Shown: piece after piece, positions 1-5,503 of the stretch | How the letters are laid out: the number at the start of each line of letters is the position of its first letter | Numbering within the stretch: the first letter of the stretch is position 1 | From: Candidatus Rokuibacteriota bacterium | GTDB taxonomy: Bacteria; Methylomirabilota; Methylomirabilia; Rokubacteriales; CSP1-6 | Reading direction: 5' to 3' | Length of the DNA: 9,207 nt | NCBI GenBank assembly: GCA_016177555.1 | Contig: JACOVB010000186.1 | Span: 1-9,207, forward strand | Translations under genes and position numbers: made by a program | Notes under the pieces: generated by a model | What the model was told of the DNA's origin: nothing | Seen by the model: the letters and a program-made list of their open reading frames with translations, nothing else | The model's database searches: none

Positions 1-47
1 GAGCGGAGATGACAATCCCCCGAGCGGAGCAACCCGGCGTGATGGGA
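1..47. repeat. GAGCG-rich intergenic sequence (edge of window)
   Basis: This is non-coding sequence downstream of the leftward cupin gene. It contains GAGCGGAG at 1-8 and CCCGAGCGGAGC at 19-30. The 12-mer recurs exactly at 8369-8380, inside the spacer before the permease gene. This suggests a short dispersed intergenic element or a shared low-complexity spacer type. No terminator-like hairpin for the cupin gene is evident in these bases, and the element may continue left of the window. Confidence 0.4.
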
Positions 48-413
48 CTACTTGTAGCCGGAGCCAGCCTGCCTGTACTCCTCGCGGGGCGGCGAGAAGA
101 TGTCCAGCACGAGGGCCCGCGTGCCGGGGAGGGCGCGGCCGCCGTGGAGGACGTTGGGCGGTGTCTGCCAGAAGTCTCCGGCCTTGACGTGGTGCTCGAC
201 GCCGTCCTGGATGCGGATCCACTCGCCCTCGAGGCAGACCCCCCACTGCTCGTTGGGGTGAGAATGCACCGGCGAGGCCGAGCCCGGCTCGATCTCCACC
301 ACCGAGAGCATGAGGTGTACGCCGGGGAAGACGCGGGCGCGGATCCCCTCGGTGAGCTGGCGCGGGATGCCGCCCGTCGTGATGTTGTGAAAGCGCTGCG
401 CGTCGTCGCCCAT
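48..413 (-). CDS. small cytoplasmic cupin-domain protein
   Basis: This 121-aa single-domain cupin has no signal peptide. The sequence shows cupin motif 1 around residues 44-64, with H50 and H52 (VHSHPNEQW), E55/Q56 and a following Gly. Motif 2 lies around 79-90 (GDFWQTPPNVLH) with H90. These His residues with Glu/Gln are the usual metal ligands of the fold, so a metal-bound small beta-barrel is likely. Whether it is an enzyme (dioxygenase, isomerase) or a ligand sensor cannot be told. The start is set by AAAGGAG at 420-426, ideally spaced before ATG 413. The frame stays open upstream to 590, but that part only translates the intergenic direct repeats and is not counted. The gene is divergent from the M81 gene and may share regulation with it through the repeats in the 194-bp spacer. 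The family call is firm; the function is unknown. Confidence 0.88.
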   Translation of the reverse strand: MGDDAQRFHNITTGGIPRQLTEGIRARVFPGVHLMLSVVEIEPGSASPVHSHPNEQWGVCLEGEWIRIQDGVEHHVKAGDFWQTPPNVLHGGRALPGTRALVLDIFSPPREEYRQAGSGYK

Positions 414-419
414 GGGCGG

Positions 420-426
420 CTCCTTT
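420..426 (-). promoter_or_regulatory. ribosome binding site of the cupin gene
   Basis: Read on the minus strand this is AAAGGAG, six bases before ATG 413. It decides in favour of the short 121-aa start over upstream in-frame starts, which would run through the direct repeats. Confidence 0.75.
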
Positions 427-434
427 ATCCTCAA

Positions 435-491
435 CATGCCTGGCGGCATGTTGACCGTGGGCCAACTCGATCGGGACCACCGGCCCGCCCC
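435..491. repeat. 57-bp direct repeat, copy 1
   Basis: These 57 bases are identical to 513-569, with 78 bp between equivalent positions. In order the unit contains a perfect 6-bp inverted repeat with 4-nt loop (CATGCC tggc GGCATG, 435-450), an imperfect 17-bp dyad (450-466), a CGATCG palindrome and a GC-rich tail. It lies between two divergent genes, in the presumed leader of the leftward cupin. Its hairpin ends 8 nt upstream of the cupin ribosome binding site. A tandem operator pair, a cis RNA element and a recent local duplication are all possible. Confidence 0.9.
450..466. promoter_or_regulatory. candidate operator dyad, copy 1
   Basis: GTTGACC-GTG-GGCCAAC is a dyad with 7-bp arms matching at 6 of 7 positions around a 3-bp centre. 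Its length and symmetry suit a dimeric helix-turn-helix regulator. It is repeated exactly at 528-544. No regulator gene is visible in the window, so the assignment is inferred from symmetry, duplication and the divergent-promoter position. Confidence 0.4.
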
Positions 492-512
492 ATCCCCCGC
501 CCCCAGCCGCGC

Positions 513-569
513 CATGCCTGGCGGCATGTTGACCGTGGGCCAACTCGATCGGGACCACCGGCCCGCCCC
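513..569. repeat. 57-bp direct repeat, copy 2
   Basis: This is a perfect second copy of 435-491. Bases outside the 57-bp core (492-512 against 570-590) are not conserved, so the repeat has sharp edges. It lies 38 bp upstream of the TTG start of the M81 gene. The hairpin (CATGCC/GGCATG) is at 513-528. Perfect identity implies either a recent duplication or strong selection on the entire unit. Confidence 0.9.
528..544. promoter_or_regulatory. candidate operator dyad, copy 2
   Basis: This is the same 17-bp dyad as at 450-466 (GTTGACC-GTG-GGCCAAC), centred 72 bp upstream of the M81 start codon. Two identical dyads with centres 78 bp apart between divergent genes would allow cooperative or looping control, but no binding protein can be named from the sequence. 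Confidence 0.4.
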
Positions 570-584
570 CGGTCGCCCATCGCG

Positions 585-591
585 TATCATA
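585..591. promoter_or_regulatory. AT-rich -10-like hexamer (weak call)
   Basis: TATCATA is the one AT-rich patch in a very GC-rich spacer. It reads TATCAT on the plus strand and TATGAT on the minus strand, each 5 of 6 to the sigma70 -10 consensus. Neither strand shows a -35 match at normal spacing. On the plus strand transcription would begin almost at the ribosome binding site of the M81 gene. On the minus strand it would give the cupin a leader of about 165 nt containing both direct repeats. This is suggestive only. Confidence 0.22.
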
Positions 592-594
592 CCC

Positions 595-600
595 TGGAGG
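595..600 (+). promoter_or_regulatory. ribosome binding site for a TTG start
   Basis: TGGAGG stands seven bases before TTG 608. It supports the non-ATG initiation codon over the internal ATG at 626, which would remove the conserved N-terminal beta strand preceding LSHETNTF. Confidence 0.7.
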
Positions 601-607
601 CTCTGCC

Positions 608-2086
608 TTGAGAGTGTTCCTGGCCATGCTGTCCCACGAGACGAACACGTTCAGCAACGTGCCCGCCGATCGGGCCCAGTTCGAGGCGCGCAGCCTCCAC
701 TACGGGGACGACGTCGTGGAGGCCTTCCGCGGCACGGGCACCTGCCTGGGCGGCATGATCGAGGCGGCCGAGCGGCGGGGCGTCCGCCTCGTCCCCTCGG
801 TGGCCGCCGCCGCCTCGCCCGCCGGGTGCGTCACGAGCGAGATCTACGCGCACGTCAGGACCCGCCTGCTCGCCGATCTCCGGGCCGCGGGCGCCGTGGA
901 CGGCGTGCTCCTCGATCTGCACGGCGCCATGGTGCCCGAGGGGATCGACGACGGCGAGGGCGACGTCATCGAGGCGGTGCGCCAGGCAGTGGGGCCGCAC
1001 GTCCCCATCGCCGTGACGCTGGATCTGCACGGCAATCTATCCGAGGGGATGGTCAGGGGCGCCGATCTCCTCCACGGGTACAAGACCTACCCACACGTGG
1101 ACATGGCGGAGCGCGGTGTGGAGGCCACGGAACGGCTGCTCGACGCAATTGCCGGGCGTATCCGGCCCACGGCCGCGCACAGGAAACCGCCGCTCTTGCC
1201 GCCGCTGGGCAACCAGGGCACGGCGCGCGGCCCGATGCGGCGCCTCTACGATCTGGCCGGCGAGATGGAGAAGGACCCCCGGGTGATCTCCATCTCGGTG
1301 TTCGCGGGCTTCCCTCACGCCGACATCCCCGACGCGGGGCTCGGGATCTACGTGGTCACCGACGGAGACCAGGCGCTCGCCGGAGAGCTGGCGGACCGCC
1401 TGGCCGCCGTCGCGTGGGAGCACCGCCACGAGTTCATCCACCACGGCGCTCCCGTCCCCGAGGCGGTGCAGCGGGCGCTCCGTGCCGAGGGGCGCCCCAT
1501 CGTGCTCGCCGACATGGCGGACAACACCGGTGGCGGCGCGGCCGGCGACGGCACCGAGATCCTCCGCGAGCTGCTCCGGGTGGGCGCGCGCTCCGCCGTC
1601 GTGGCCTGCCTCTGGGATCCGCTGGCCGTCCGCGAGTGCGCGCGAGCCGGGGTGGGCCAGAGCGTGACGCTGGAGGTGGGCGGCAAGGTGGACGACAGGC
1701 ACGGCGCCCCGCTGCGCGTCACGGGAGTGGTGCGGACGCTGTCGGATGGCCGCTTCGTCCACAAGGGCCCCATGGCGCGGGGGCTGCCGGGGCGGCTCGG
1801 CACCACCGCGGTGCTCGACGTCAACGGCGTGAAGATCATCCTCATCTCCCATCGCTGGCAGACGCTGGACCCCGAGATGATCCGCTTCGTCGGGCTGGAC
1901 CCGCTCGAGCACAAGATCCTGGTGGTCAAGTCCACCATCCACTACCGCGCCGCCTTCGAGCCCCTCGCCAGCGAGATCATCGAGGTCGACGCTCCGGGGC
2001 TGTCCTCGTCGAACCTCGAGCGCTTCGACTTCAAGCGCCTCCGGCGGCCCATCTTCCCTCTCGACCGGGAGGCGACCTACCCATGA
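608..2086 (+). CDS. M81 family metallopeptidase, MlrC-like
   Basis: This 492-aa protein has the two-part layout of the M81/MlrC family: an N-terminal catalytic-type domain (about 1-290) and a MlrC C-terminal domain (about 300-480). Family motifs visible are LSHETNTF (8-15), DLHGAMV (103-109), LDLHGN (138-143), YPHVDMAERG (161-170), DMADNTGGGAAGDGTE (302-317) and a KSTIHYRAAF stretch (441-450). The Asp and His residues in the D-L-H-G blocks and at H163 are likely metal ligands. MlrC of sphingomonads finishes microcystin/nodularin breakdown by cleaving small linear peptides. Most homologues, probably including this one, act on unknown peptide or amide substrates. The start is TTG 608, chosen because TGGAGG (595-600) lies 7 nt upstream and the protein then begins at the family's usual MR-hydrophobic-SHETNTF position. 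The stop overlaps the next start (ATGA). Cytoplasmic; no signal peptide. Confidence 0.9.
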   Translation: MRVFLAMLSHETNTFSNVPADRAQFEARSLHYGDDVVEAFRGTGTCLGGMIEAAERRGVRLVPSVAAAASPAGCVTSEIYAHVRTRLLADLRAAGAVDGVLLDLHGAMVPEGIDDGEGDVIEAVRQAVGPHVPIAVTLDLHGNLSEGMVRGADLLHGYKTYPHVDMAERGVEATERLLDAIAGRIRPTAAHRKPPLLPPLGNQGTARGPMRRLYDLAGEMEKDPRVISISVFAGFPHADIPDAGLGIYVVTDGDQALAGELADRLAAVAWEHRHEFIHHGAPVPEAVQRALRAEGRPIVLADMADNTGGGAAGDGTEILRELLRVGARSAVVACLWDPLAVRECARAGVGQSVTLEVGGKVDDRHGAPLRVTGVVRTLSDGRFVHKGPMARGLPGRLGTTAVLDVNGVKIILISHRWQTLDPEMIRFVGLDPLEHKILVVKSTIHYRAAFEPLASEIIEVDAPGLSSSNLERFDFKRLRRPIFPLDREATYP

Positions 2087-2475
2087 CCCGCCGCCTCGCC
2101 CTCTGCGCCGTTGCGGTGTTCACGGCCGGCGCCGCCGCAGGGCTCCTCGCCGGGAGCGCGCTGTCCGCGGCCGGGCCGCGGATGTGGGCCGACGTGCTCC
2201 TCACGCGGACGACGAGCGAGATCCCGCGCAAGGTCTCCCTCCGGGTCAACGACGATCACTGGGACCCCGGGGCCGAGGGCGGCTGGCACCGGCACCCCGG
2301 GCCGACGATCCTCTACGTCATCGAGGGCGAGCTGTCGGAGGCCACCCGGCAGGGCACCAATACGCTCAAGCGAGGGCAGGCCGTCTGGCGTTCAGCGAGC
2401 CACGAGCACAATGTCAGGAACCCCGGGCCGGGTCCGGCGCGGGCACTGGCGATCCACCTCGACCCGGCCCACTGA
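2083..2475 (+). CDS. exported or membrane-anchored cupin-domain protein
   Basis: This 130-aa protein has a basic N-terminus (MTRR) and a hydrophobic, Ala-rich segment (about 5-30, ending SALSAAGP). It reads as a signal peptide or N-terminal anchor, so the cupin domain (about 35-128) should face the periplasm. Motif 1 is G-W-H69-R-H71-P-G-P, followed by YVIEGEL. The usual Glu after the two His residues is replaced by the P-G-P-T stretch. Motif 2 centres on SASHEHNVRNPG (H107, H109). Metal binding is plausible but the ligand set is incomplete against the standard motif. Cys8 is not in a proper lipobox, so a lipoprotein is unlikely. The start overlaps the M81 stop by 4 bp (ATGA), implying translational coupling and a shared role. 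It differs clearly from the cytoplasmic cupin at 48-413. Function unknown. Confidence 0.85.
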   Translation: MTRRLALCAVAVFTAGAAAGLLAGSALSAAGPRMWADVLLTRTTSEIPRKVSLRVNDDHWDPGAEGGWHRHPGPTILYVIEGELSEATRQGTNTLKRGQAVWRSASHEHNVRNPGPGPARALAIHLDPAH

Positions 2476-2495
2476 GCAGAGCGAGGACATCCGCA

Positions 2496-3125
2496 ATGGC
2501 GTTCCCGGACTTCACGGCGGCGGACTTCAAGGTGTTCGAGATCGAGGGCTTCGCTCCCCGCATGGAGGCCATCAGGCGGCGCCTCCGCCCGAAGCTCGAG
2601 GCGGCGGGCCGTGCGCTCCTGCCGGACGTCACGCGCGTCGGCGGCGCACAGGCCTTCGCGCACGTGGCCCGGCACGCCCGCCGCACCGTGAACCCGCCGG
2701 ACGACACCTGGGTGGCCTTCGCCGTGGACCGGCGCGGATACAAGAAGCATTGCCACTTCAAGGTCGCGCTGTCGCGCGGGGCCCTGCGCTTCCTCTTCGA
2801 GGCAGGCCCCGAGCACGCCGCGAAGAAGCGCTGGGTGGCGGCGTGGAAGCGGGACGCGCCCAAGGTGGTGCCCGTCTTGAGGCGCGCCAGGGGACTCGCG
2901 TGGTTCAGGAACGAGCACGATGACGCTCCCGCTGCCGTCCTGAGCGACCTGCCGGGGGACGCGGTCGCCCGCCTTGGCGAGGAGCTGCTGCGGAGGCGTG
3001 ACGGGCAGCTCGTCCTGGGCCGCGCCGTTCCAGCCGAGGAGGCCGCACGGTGGAGGCCGGGGGACTGCGCGCGCGTCGCGCGGGAGACGTTCCACCTGCT
3101 CGCTCCGCTGTACAGGCTGCGATAG
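2496..3125 (+). CDS. DUF1054 (UPF0637, YktB-like) family protein
   Basis: This 209-aa protein is close to the roughly 210-aa length of Bacillus YktB. Family landmarks are an N-terminal FTAADFKVFEIEGFAPRMEAIR block (6-27), RPKL (31-34), the signature HVARHARRTVNPPDDTW (56-72), RGYKKHCHFKVAL (80-92) and a middle segment FEAGPEHAAKKRW (101-113). The C-terminal part (170-209) is also family-like. The biochemical role of DUF1054 is not established and nothing here reveals catalysis. The family is best known from Firmicutes, so its presence in a high-GC Gram-negative-looking operon is notable. Base composition matches the neighbours, so any transfer is not recent. It starts 20 bp after the cupin stop with only a weak GAGG-type ribosome site, and its TAG shares one base with the next GTG. 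Confidence 0.85.
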   Translation: MAFPDFTAADFKVFEIEGFAPRMEAIRRRLRPKLEAAGRALLPDVTRVGGAQAFAHVARHARRTVNPPDDTWVAFAVDRRGYKKHCHFKVALSRGALRFLFEAGPEHAAKKRWVAAWKRDAPKVVPVLRRARGLAWFRNEHDDAPAAVLSDLPGDAVARLGEELLRRRDGQLVLGRAVPAEEAARWRPGDCARVARETFHLLAPLYRLR

Positions 3126-3778
3126 TGGACAGCGCGGCGATCTTCGACATGGACGGGGTCCTCATCGACAGCGGCGTCTGGCACCGGGCCGCCTGGCAGG
3201 CCCTGCTCGCCGAGCTGGGAGTGCCGCCGGCGCGGCCCGACTTCTGGAGGCTCACCATCGGGCGGCCCGCCGAGGAGGCGGTGCCTCTGCTCCTCGGCAA
3301 GACGCTGTCCGGCAGCGAGGCGTGGCGCCTCGCGCGGCGCAAGCGCGATCTCTATGTGGGGCTCGCCCGCCAGGGGCTCCGCGCCGTGCCCGGCGCGCCG
3401 GCCTTCGTCGAGTCGCTCGAGCGCCGGGGCGTGCCCCGCGCCGTGGGAACCTCGGCCTCACGGCCGGACGTCGAGCGCATGCTCGGCGCCGTCGGGCTCA
3501 GGCGTCACTTCGACGTGGTGGTCACCGCCGAGGACGTGCGACGCGGCAAGCCGGATCCCGAGGTCTACGCGCTCGCCGCACGGCGGCTCGGGGCGACGCC
3601 GGACGCCTGCCTGGTGTTCGAGGACTCGGTAGTCGGCGTCGAGGCGGCGCGCCTGGCGGGTATGCGCGCCATCGGGGTCACGACGGCGTACGGCGAGGAG
3701 GAACTCCGTGCCGCCGGCGCACTTGCGGTCGTCGCGGATTTCGAGGGGCTCCAGTGGGAAGCGATCGCCCGGCGGTGA
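3125..3778 (+). CDS. HAD-superfamily hydrolase, beta-phosphoglucomutase/phosphatase-like
   Basis: This 217-aa protein has all four HAD motifs. Motif I is FDMDGVLIDS (7-16; nucleophile D8, acid/base D10). Motif II is VGTSASRP (107-114; T109/S110). Motif III is Lys in RRGKPDPEVY (K142). Motif IV is FEDSVVGVEAA (165-175; E166, D167). A helical C1 cap (about 17-85) sits between motifs I and II, placing it in subfamily IA with beta-phosphoglucomutase and small sugar-phosphate or 2-phosphoglycolate phosphatases. The substrate cannot be assigned. The start chosen is GTG 3125, which overlaps the preceding TAG by one base and puts motif I at the usual position. An earlier GTG at 3050 would add 25 residues that merely translate the end of the DUF1054 gene out of frame. 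Its TGA overlaps the next GTG (GTGA). Confidence 0.9.
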   Translation: MDSAAIFDMDGVLIDSGVWHRAAWQALLAELGVPPARPDFWRLTIGRPAEEAVPLLLGKTLSGSEAWRLARRKRDLYVGLARQGLRAVPGAPAFVESLERRGVPRAVGTSASRPDVERMLGAVGLRRHFDVVVTAEDVRRGKPDPEVYALAARRLGATPDACLVFEDSVVGVEAARLAGMRAIGVTTAYGEEELRAAGALAVVADFEGLQWEAIARR

Positions 3779-4386
3779 GCACCCCGGGGTTCTGGGAGGC
3801 GCTCTACGCCTCCCGGAGCGACGGCTGGGAGCTGGGCCACCCCGCCCCGCCGCTGACTTCCTGGCTCTCCGCAGGCAACGCGTTTCCGGCGGCCCGCGCC
3901 GGGCCTGCCTCCGTCGCAGTTCCCGGCTGCGGCCGCGGACACGACGCGCGCCTCCTCGCCCGCGCGGGCTACCGCGTCTCGGGCTTCGACTTCGCGCCCG
4001 CCGCGATCGCCGAAGCGCGGGCGCTGGCCCAGGCCGACGGCGTCGAGGTCACCCTCGAGCAGCGGGACGTCTTCACGCTGGCGGGGGGCTGCGAAGGCCT
4101 CTTCGACGGGGTGTGGGAGTACACGTGCTTCTGCGCCATCGAACCGGCCCGCCGCGAGGAGTACGCGCGGGTGATTCACGCCATCCTGCGGCCCGGCGGC
4201 CGGCTGCTCGCCTGCTTCTATCCGCTCCGCGAGGGCACCGACGGGCCTCCCTTCCCCGTGTCGGTGGCGGAGGTCGAGCGCGTGCTGTCCCCGCACTTCG
4301 GCATCCTCGAGGCGGGGCCGCCGGCGGAGTCGGTGGAGCGCCGGCGCGGCCTCGAGTGGCTGGTGCTCGCCCACCGCCTCGGGTGA
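3775..4386 (+). CDS. SAM-dependent methyltransferase, thiopurine S-methyltransferase-like
   Basis: This 203-aa Rossmann methyltransferase matches the TPMT/thiol methyltransferase family. It has an N-terminal FWEALYASRSDGWELGHPAPPL block (7-28) and the SAM-binding motif I VAVPGCGRGHDARLLA (47-62). The acidic strand end is SGFDFAP (69-75), the Q-R-D-V-F motif lies at 96-100, and the family-typical WEYTCFCAIEPARREEYA block at 114-131. HAILRPGGRLLACFYP follows at 135-150. Members methylate sulfur, selenium, tellurium or halide acceptors. Which one applies here is unknown; small-molecule detoxification is a fair guess. The start GTG 3775 overlaps the HAD stop by 4 bp, so it is the last gene of the coupled cluster. 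A strong hairpin follows 26 bp later. Confidence 0.9.
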   Translation: MSTPGFWEALYASRSDGWELGHPAPPLTSWLSAGNAFPAARAGPASVAVPGCGRGHDARLLARAGYRVSGFDFAPAAIAEARALAQADGVEVTLEQRDVFTLAGGCEGLFDGVWEYTCFCAIEPARREEYARVIHAILRPGGRLLACFYPLREGTDGPPFPVSVAEVERVLSPHFGILEAGPPAESVERRRGLEWLVLAHRLG

Positions 4387-4412
4387 CGGATCCCGCCGGC
4401 TCGGCGCCCACC

Positions 4413-4444
4413 GGGTCCGGAGAGGGGGCCCGCCCTCCGGACCC
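4413..4444. terminator. hairpin between convergent genes, probable bidirectional terminator
   Basis: A perfect 10-bp stem (GGGTCCGGAG at 4413-4422 pairing with 4435-4444) encloses a 12-nt GC-rich loop that can pair further. It sits 26 bp after the methyltransferase stop and 36 bp from the EamA stop on the other strand. No T-run follows on either side, so it is not a textbook intrinsic terminator. In GC-rich genomes such hairpins commonly end or stabilise transcripts. The rest of the 93-bp spacer shows nothing else. Confidence 0.6.
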
Positions 4445-4479
4445 CGGCGCCTCGCGGGTAGTGGATTCCGAGAGTTCCA

Positions 4480-5346
4480 TCAGCGGGCCAGCGCCACGCA
4501 GATGACGCCGACCACGACGACGGCGGCGCCGACGAGCCGCCGGCCCAGCTGCCTCTCACCGAGCCACAGCCGGCCGATGAGCACCGAGAGCACGATGGAG
4601 ATCTCCCGTGAGGCGACGACGTAGCCCGCCTTGGAGAGCGTGAAGGCGAAGAGCACGAGGAGATAGCTCGTCAAGTTCATCGTGGACGCGATCAGGATCG
4701 TGCGCCAGTTGAGCTGCCACTCGCGGCGGAGGGCCCCGCGGCGCGCGAGGACCGGCACGGCCAGGAGCAGGCTCATGGCGACCCCCATGACGGCGAGGTA
4801 CGGCACGGGGTGGAGCCGCGCGACACCCGCCTTGTCCACCAGCGAGTACGACGCGATGGTCACGCCGGTCACCAGCGCCCAGCCCGCCCCCGCGCCGAGG
4901 TGGCGGCGCACCCTCGCCGCGCCACCCGCCGCAGCGGGACCGGCCGTGATCGTGACGATGCCCAGCACGACGAGGGCGATTCCCGCCGCCCCGAGCGGCG
5001 ACAGCCGCTCTTCCAGCACGAGGAGCGCCCCCACCGGCACCAGCGCCACGCCCAGGCCCCGCGCGATCGGATACACGAGGGACAGCTCCCCCGTGGCATA
5101 GGCCTTCCCGAGCGCGAAGAAGTACGCGGCGTGCACGACCGAGGTCGTCACGAGGTACGGCAGCGCCGCCGCCGGCACCCCGGCGTCCGGCAGGTACGCG
5201 ATCCCGAAGGGCGCGAGGAGCACGGTCGCCAGCGACAGGGAGGACCAGAGGAAGGCCAGCTGATCGCGTGCCCGCTTGGTCAGCGCGTTCCACCCCGCGT
5301 GGAAGAGCGCGGCGGCGAGGACGAGCGCGAGCGCGGAGGCGGGCAT
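4480..5346 (-). CDS. EamA/DMT-superfamily transporter
   Basis: This 288-aa, strongly hydrophobic protein is of the usual length for a ten-helix DMT permease, with two tandem EamA repeats of about five helices each. The first repeat (about 1-137) ends with the family-like YPIARGLGVALVPVGALLVLEERLSPLG stretch (92-119). The second (about 153-286) ends with SREISIVLSVLIGRLWLGERQLGRR (246-270) and a final hydrophobic helix. An Arg/Ala-rich linker (about 138-150) joins them. Members export or exchange small metabolites across the inner membrane; the substrate is unreadable here. Start ATG 5346 puts the first helix at residue 4, as usual. No clear Shine-Dalgarno precedes it, and the frame is open further upstream without transporter-like sequence. 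The gene is divergent from the importer operon and convergent with the methyltransferase cluster. Confidence 0.85.
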   Translation of the reverse strand: MPASALALVLAAALFHAGWNALTKRARDQLAFLWSSLSLATVLLAPFGIAYLPDAGVPAAALPYLVTTSVVHAAYFFALGKAYATGELSLVYPIARGLGVALVPVGALLVLEERLSPLGAAGIALVVLGIVTITAGPAAAGGAARVRRHLGAGAGWALVTGVTIASYSLVDKAGVARLHPVPYLAVMGVAMSLLLAVPVLARRGALRREWQLNWRTILIASTMNLTSYLLVLFAFTLSKAGYVVASREISIVLSVLIGRLWLGERQLGRRLVGAAVVVVGVICVALAR

Positions 5347-5408
5347 CCGCGCCAGTGTAGGCGCCGCGCCGCCGCCCCACAAGCGGCCGCGCGCGAGCGG
5401 GCGGGCGG

Positions 5409-5438
5409 TTGACCGTCTCCGGGAGCCCGTGCTAAGGT
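5409..5438 (+). promoter_or_regulatory. candidate sigma70 promoter of the importer operon
   Basis: TTGACC (5409-5414) and TAAGGT (5433-5438) are separated by 18 bp. The -35 matches consensus at 5 of 6 positions. The -10 keeps the three most conserved positions (T, A and final T). Transcription would start near 5445, giving a leader of about 60 nt before the substrate-binding protein. The -35 lies inside a small palindrome, CGGT-TG-ACCG (5406-5415). Confidence 0.4.
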
Positions 5439-5490
5439 TGGCCACCTTTCCGCCGCCGTGGTCATCCGTGCGCGGGCATCCACTGCCCGA

Positions 5491-5497
5491 GGGAGGT
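5491..5497 (+). promoter_or_regulatory. strong ribosome binding site of the substrate-binding protein gene
   Basis: GGGAGGT is placed optimally before ATG 5504. It fixes the start at the signal peptide rather than at the long open frame that extends upstream to 5276 across the divergent EamA gene. Confidence 0.75.
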
Positions 5498-5503
5498 CGG
5501 ACC

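Noticed and set aside
435..569. Possible CRISPR array or minisatellite
   Set aside because: There are only two copies, units are 57 bp with a 21-bp gap, and no cas gene is nearby. The position between divergent genes fits a regulatory or duplicated segment better.
414..590. Upstream extension of the leftward cupin frame to 590
   Set aside because: It translates the two direct repeats into duplicated unrelated peptide. A good ribosome binding site (420-426) stands before the internal ATG at 413, where the conserved cupin sequence begins.
1037..1942. Minus-strand open frame of 301 codons inside the M81 gene
   Set aside because: It has His/Arg/Ala-rich composition with no motif and is antisense to well-conserved M81 sequence.
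608..2086. Naming the M81 gene mlrC and assigning microcystin degradation
   Set aside because: Family motifs are present, but the rest of the mlr cluster (mlrA, mlrB, mlrD) is absent from the window, and most M81 proteins are not microcystin enzymes.
412..2475. A 687-codon open frame on the plus strand spanning the M81 gene
   Set aside because: Most of its translation is Arg/Gly/Pro-rich nonsense typical of an out-of-frame reading of GC-rich coding DNA. Only its last 130 codons (from 2083) are a real gene, the exported cupin.
3050..3124. Earlier GTG start at 3050 for the HAD hydrolase
   Set aside because: The extra 25 residues overlap the DUF1054 gene and precede the normal HAD N-terminus. 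The GTG at 3125 overlaps the upstream stop and places motif I correctly.
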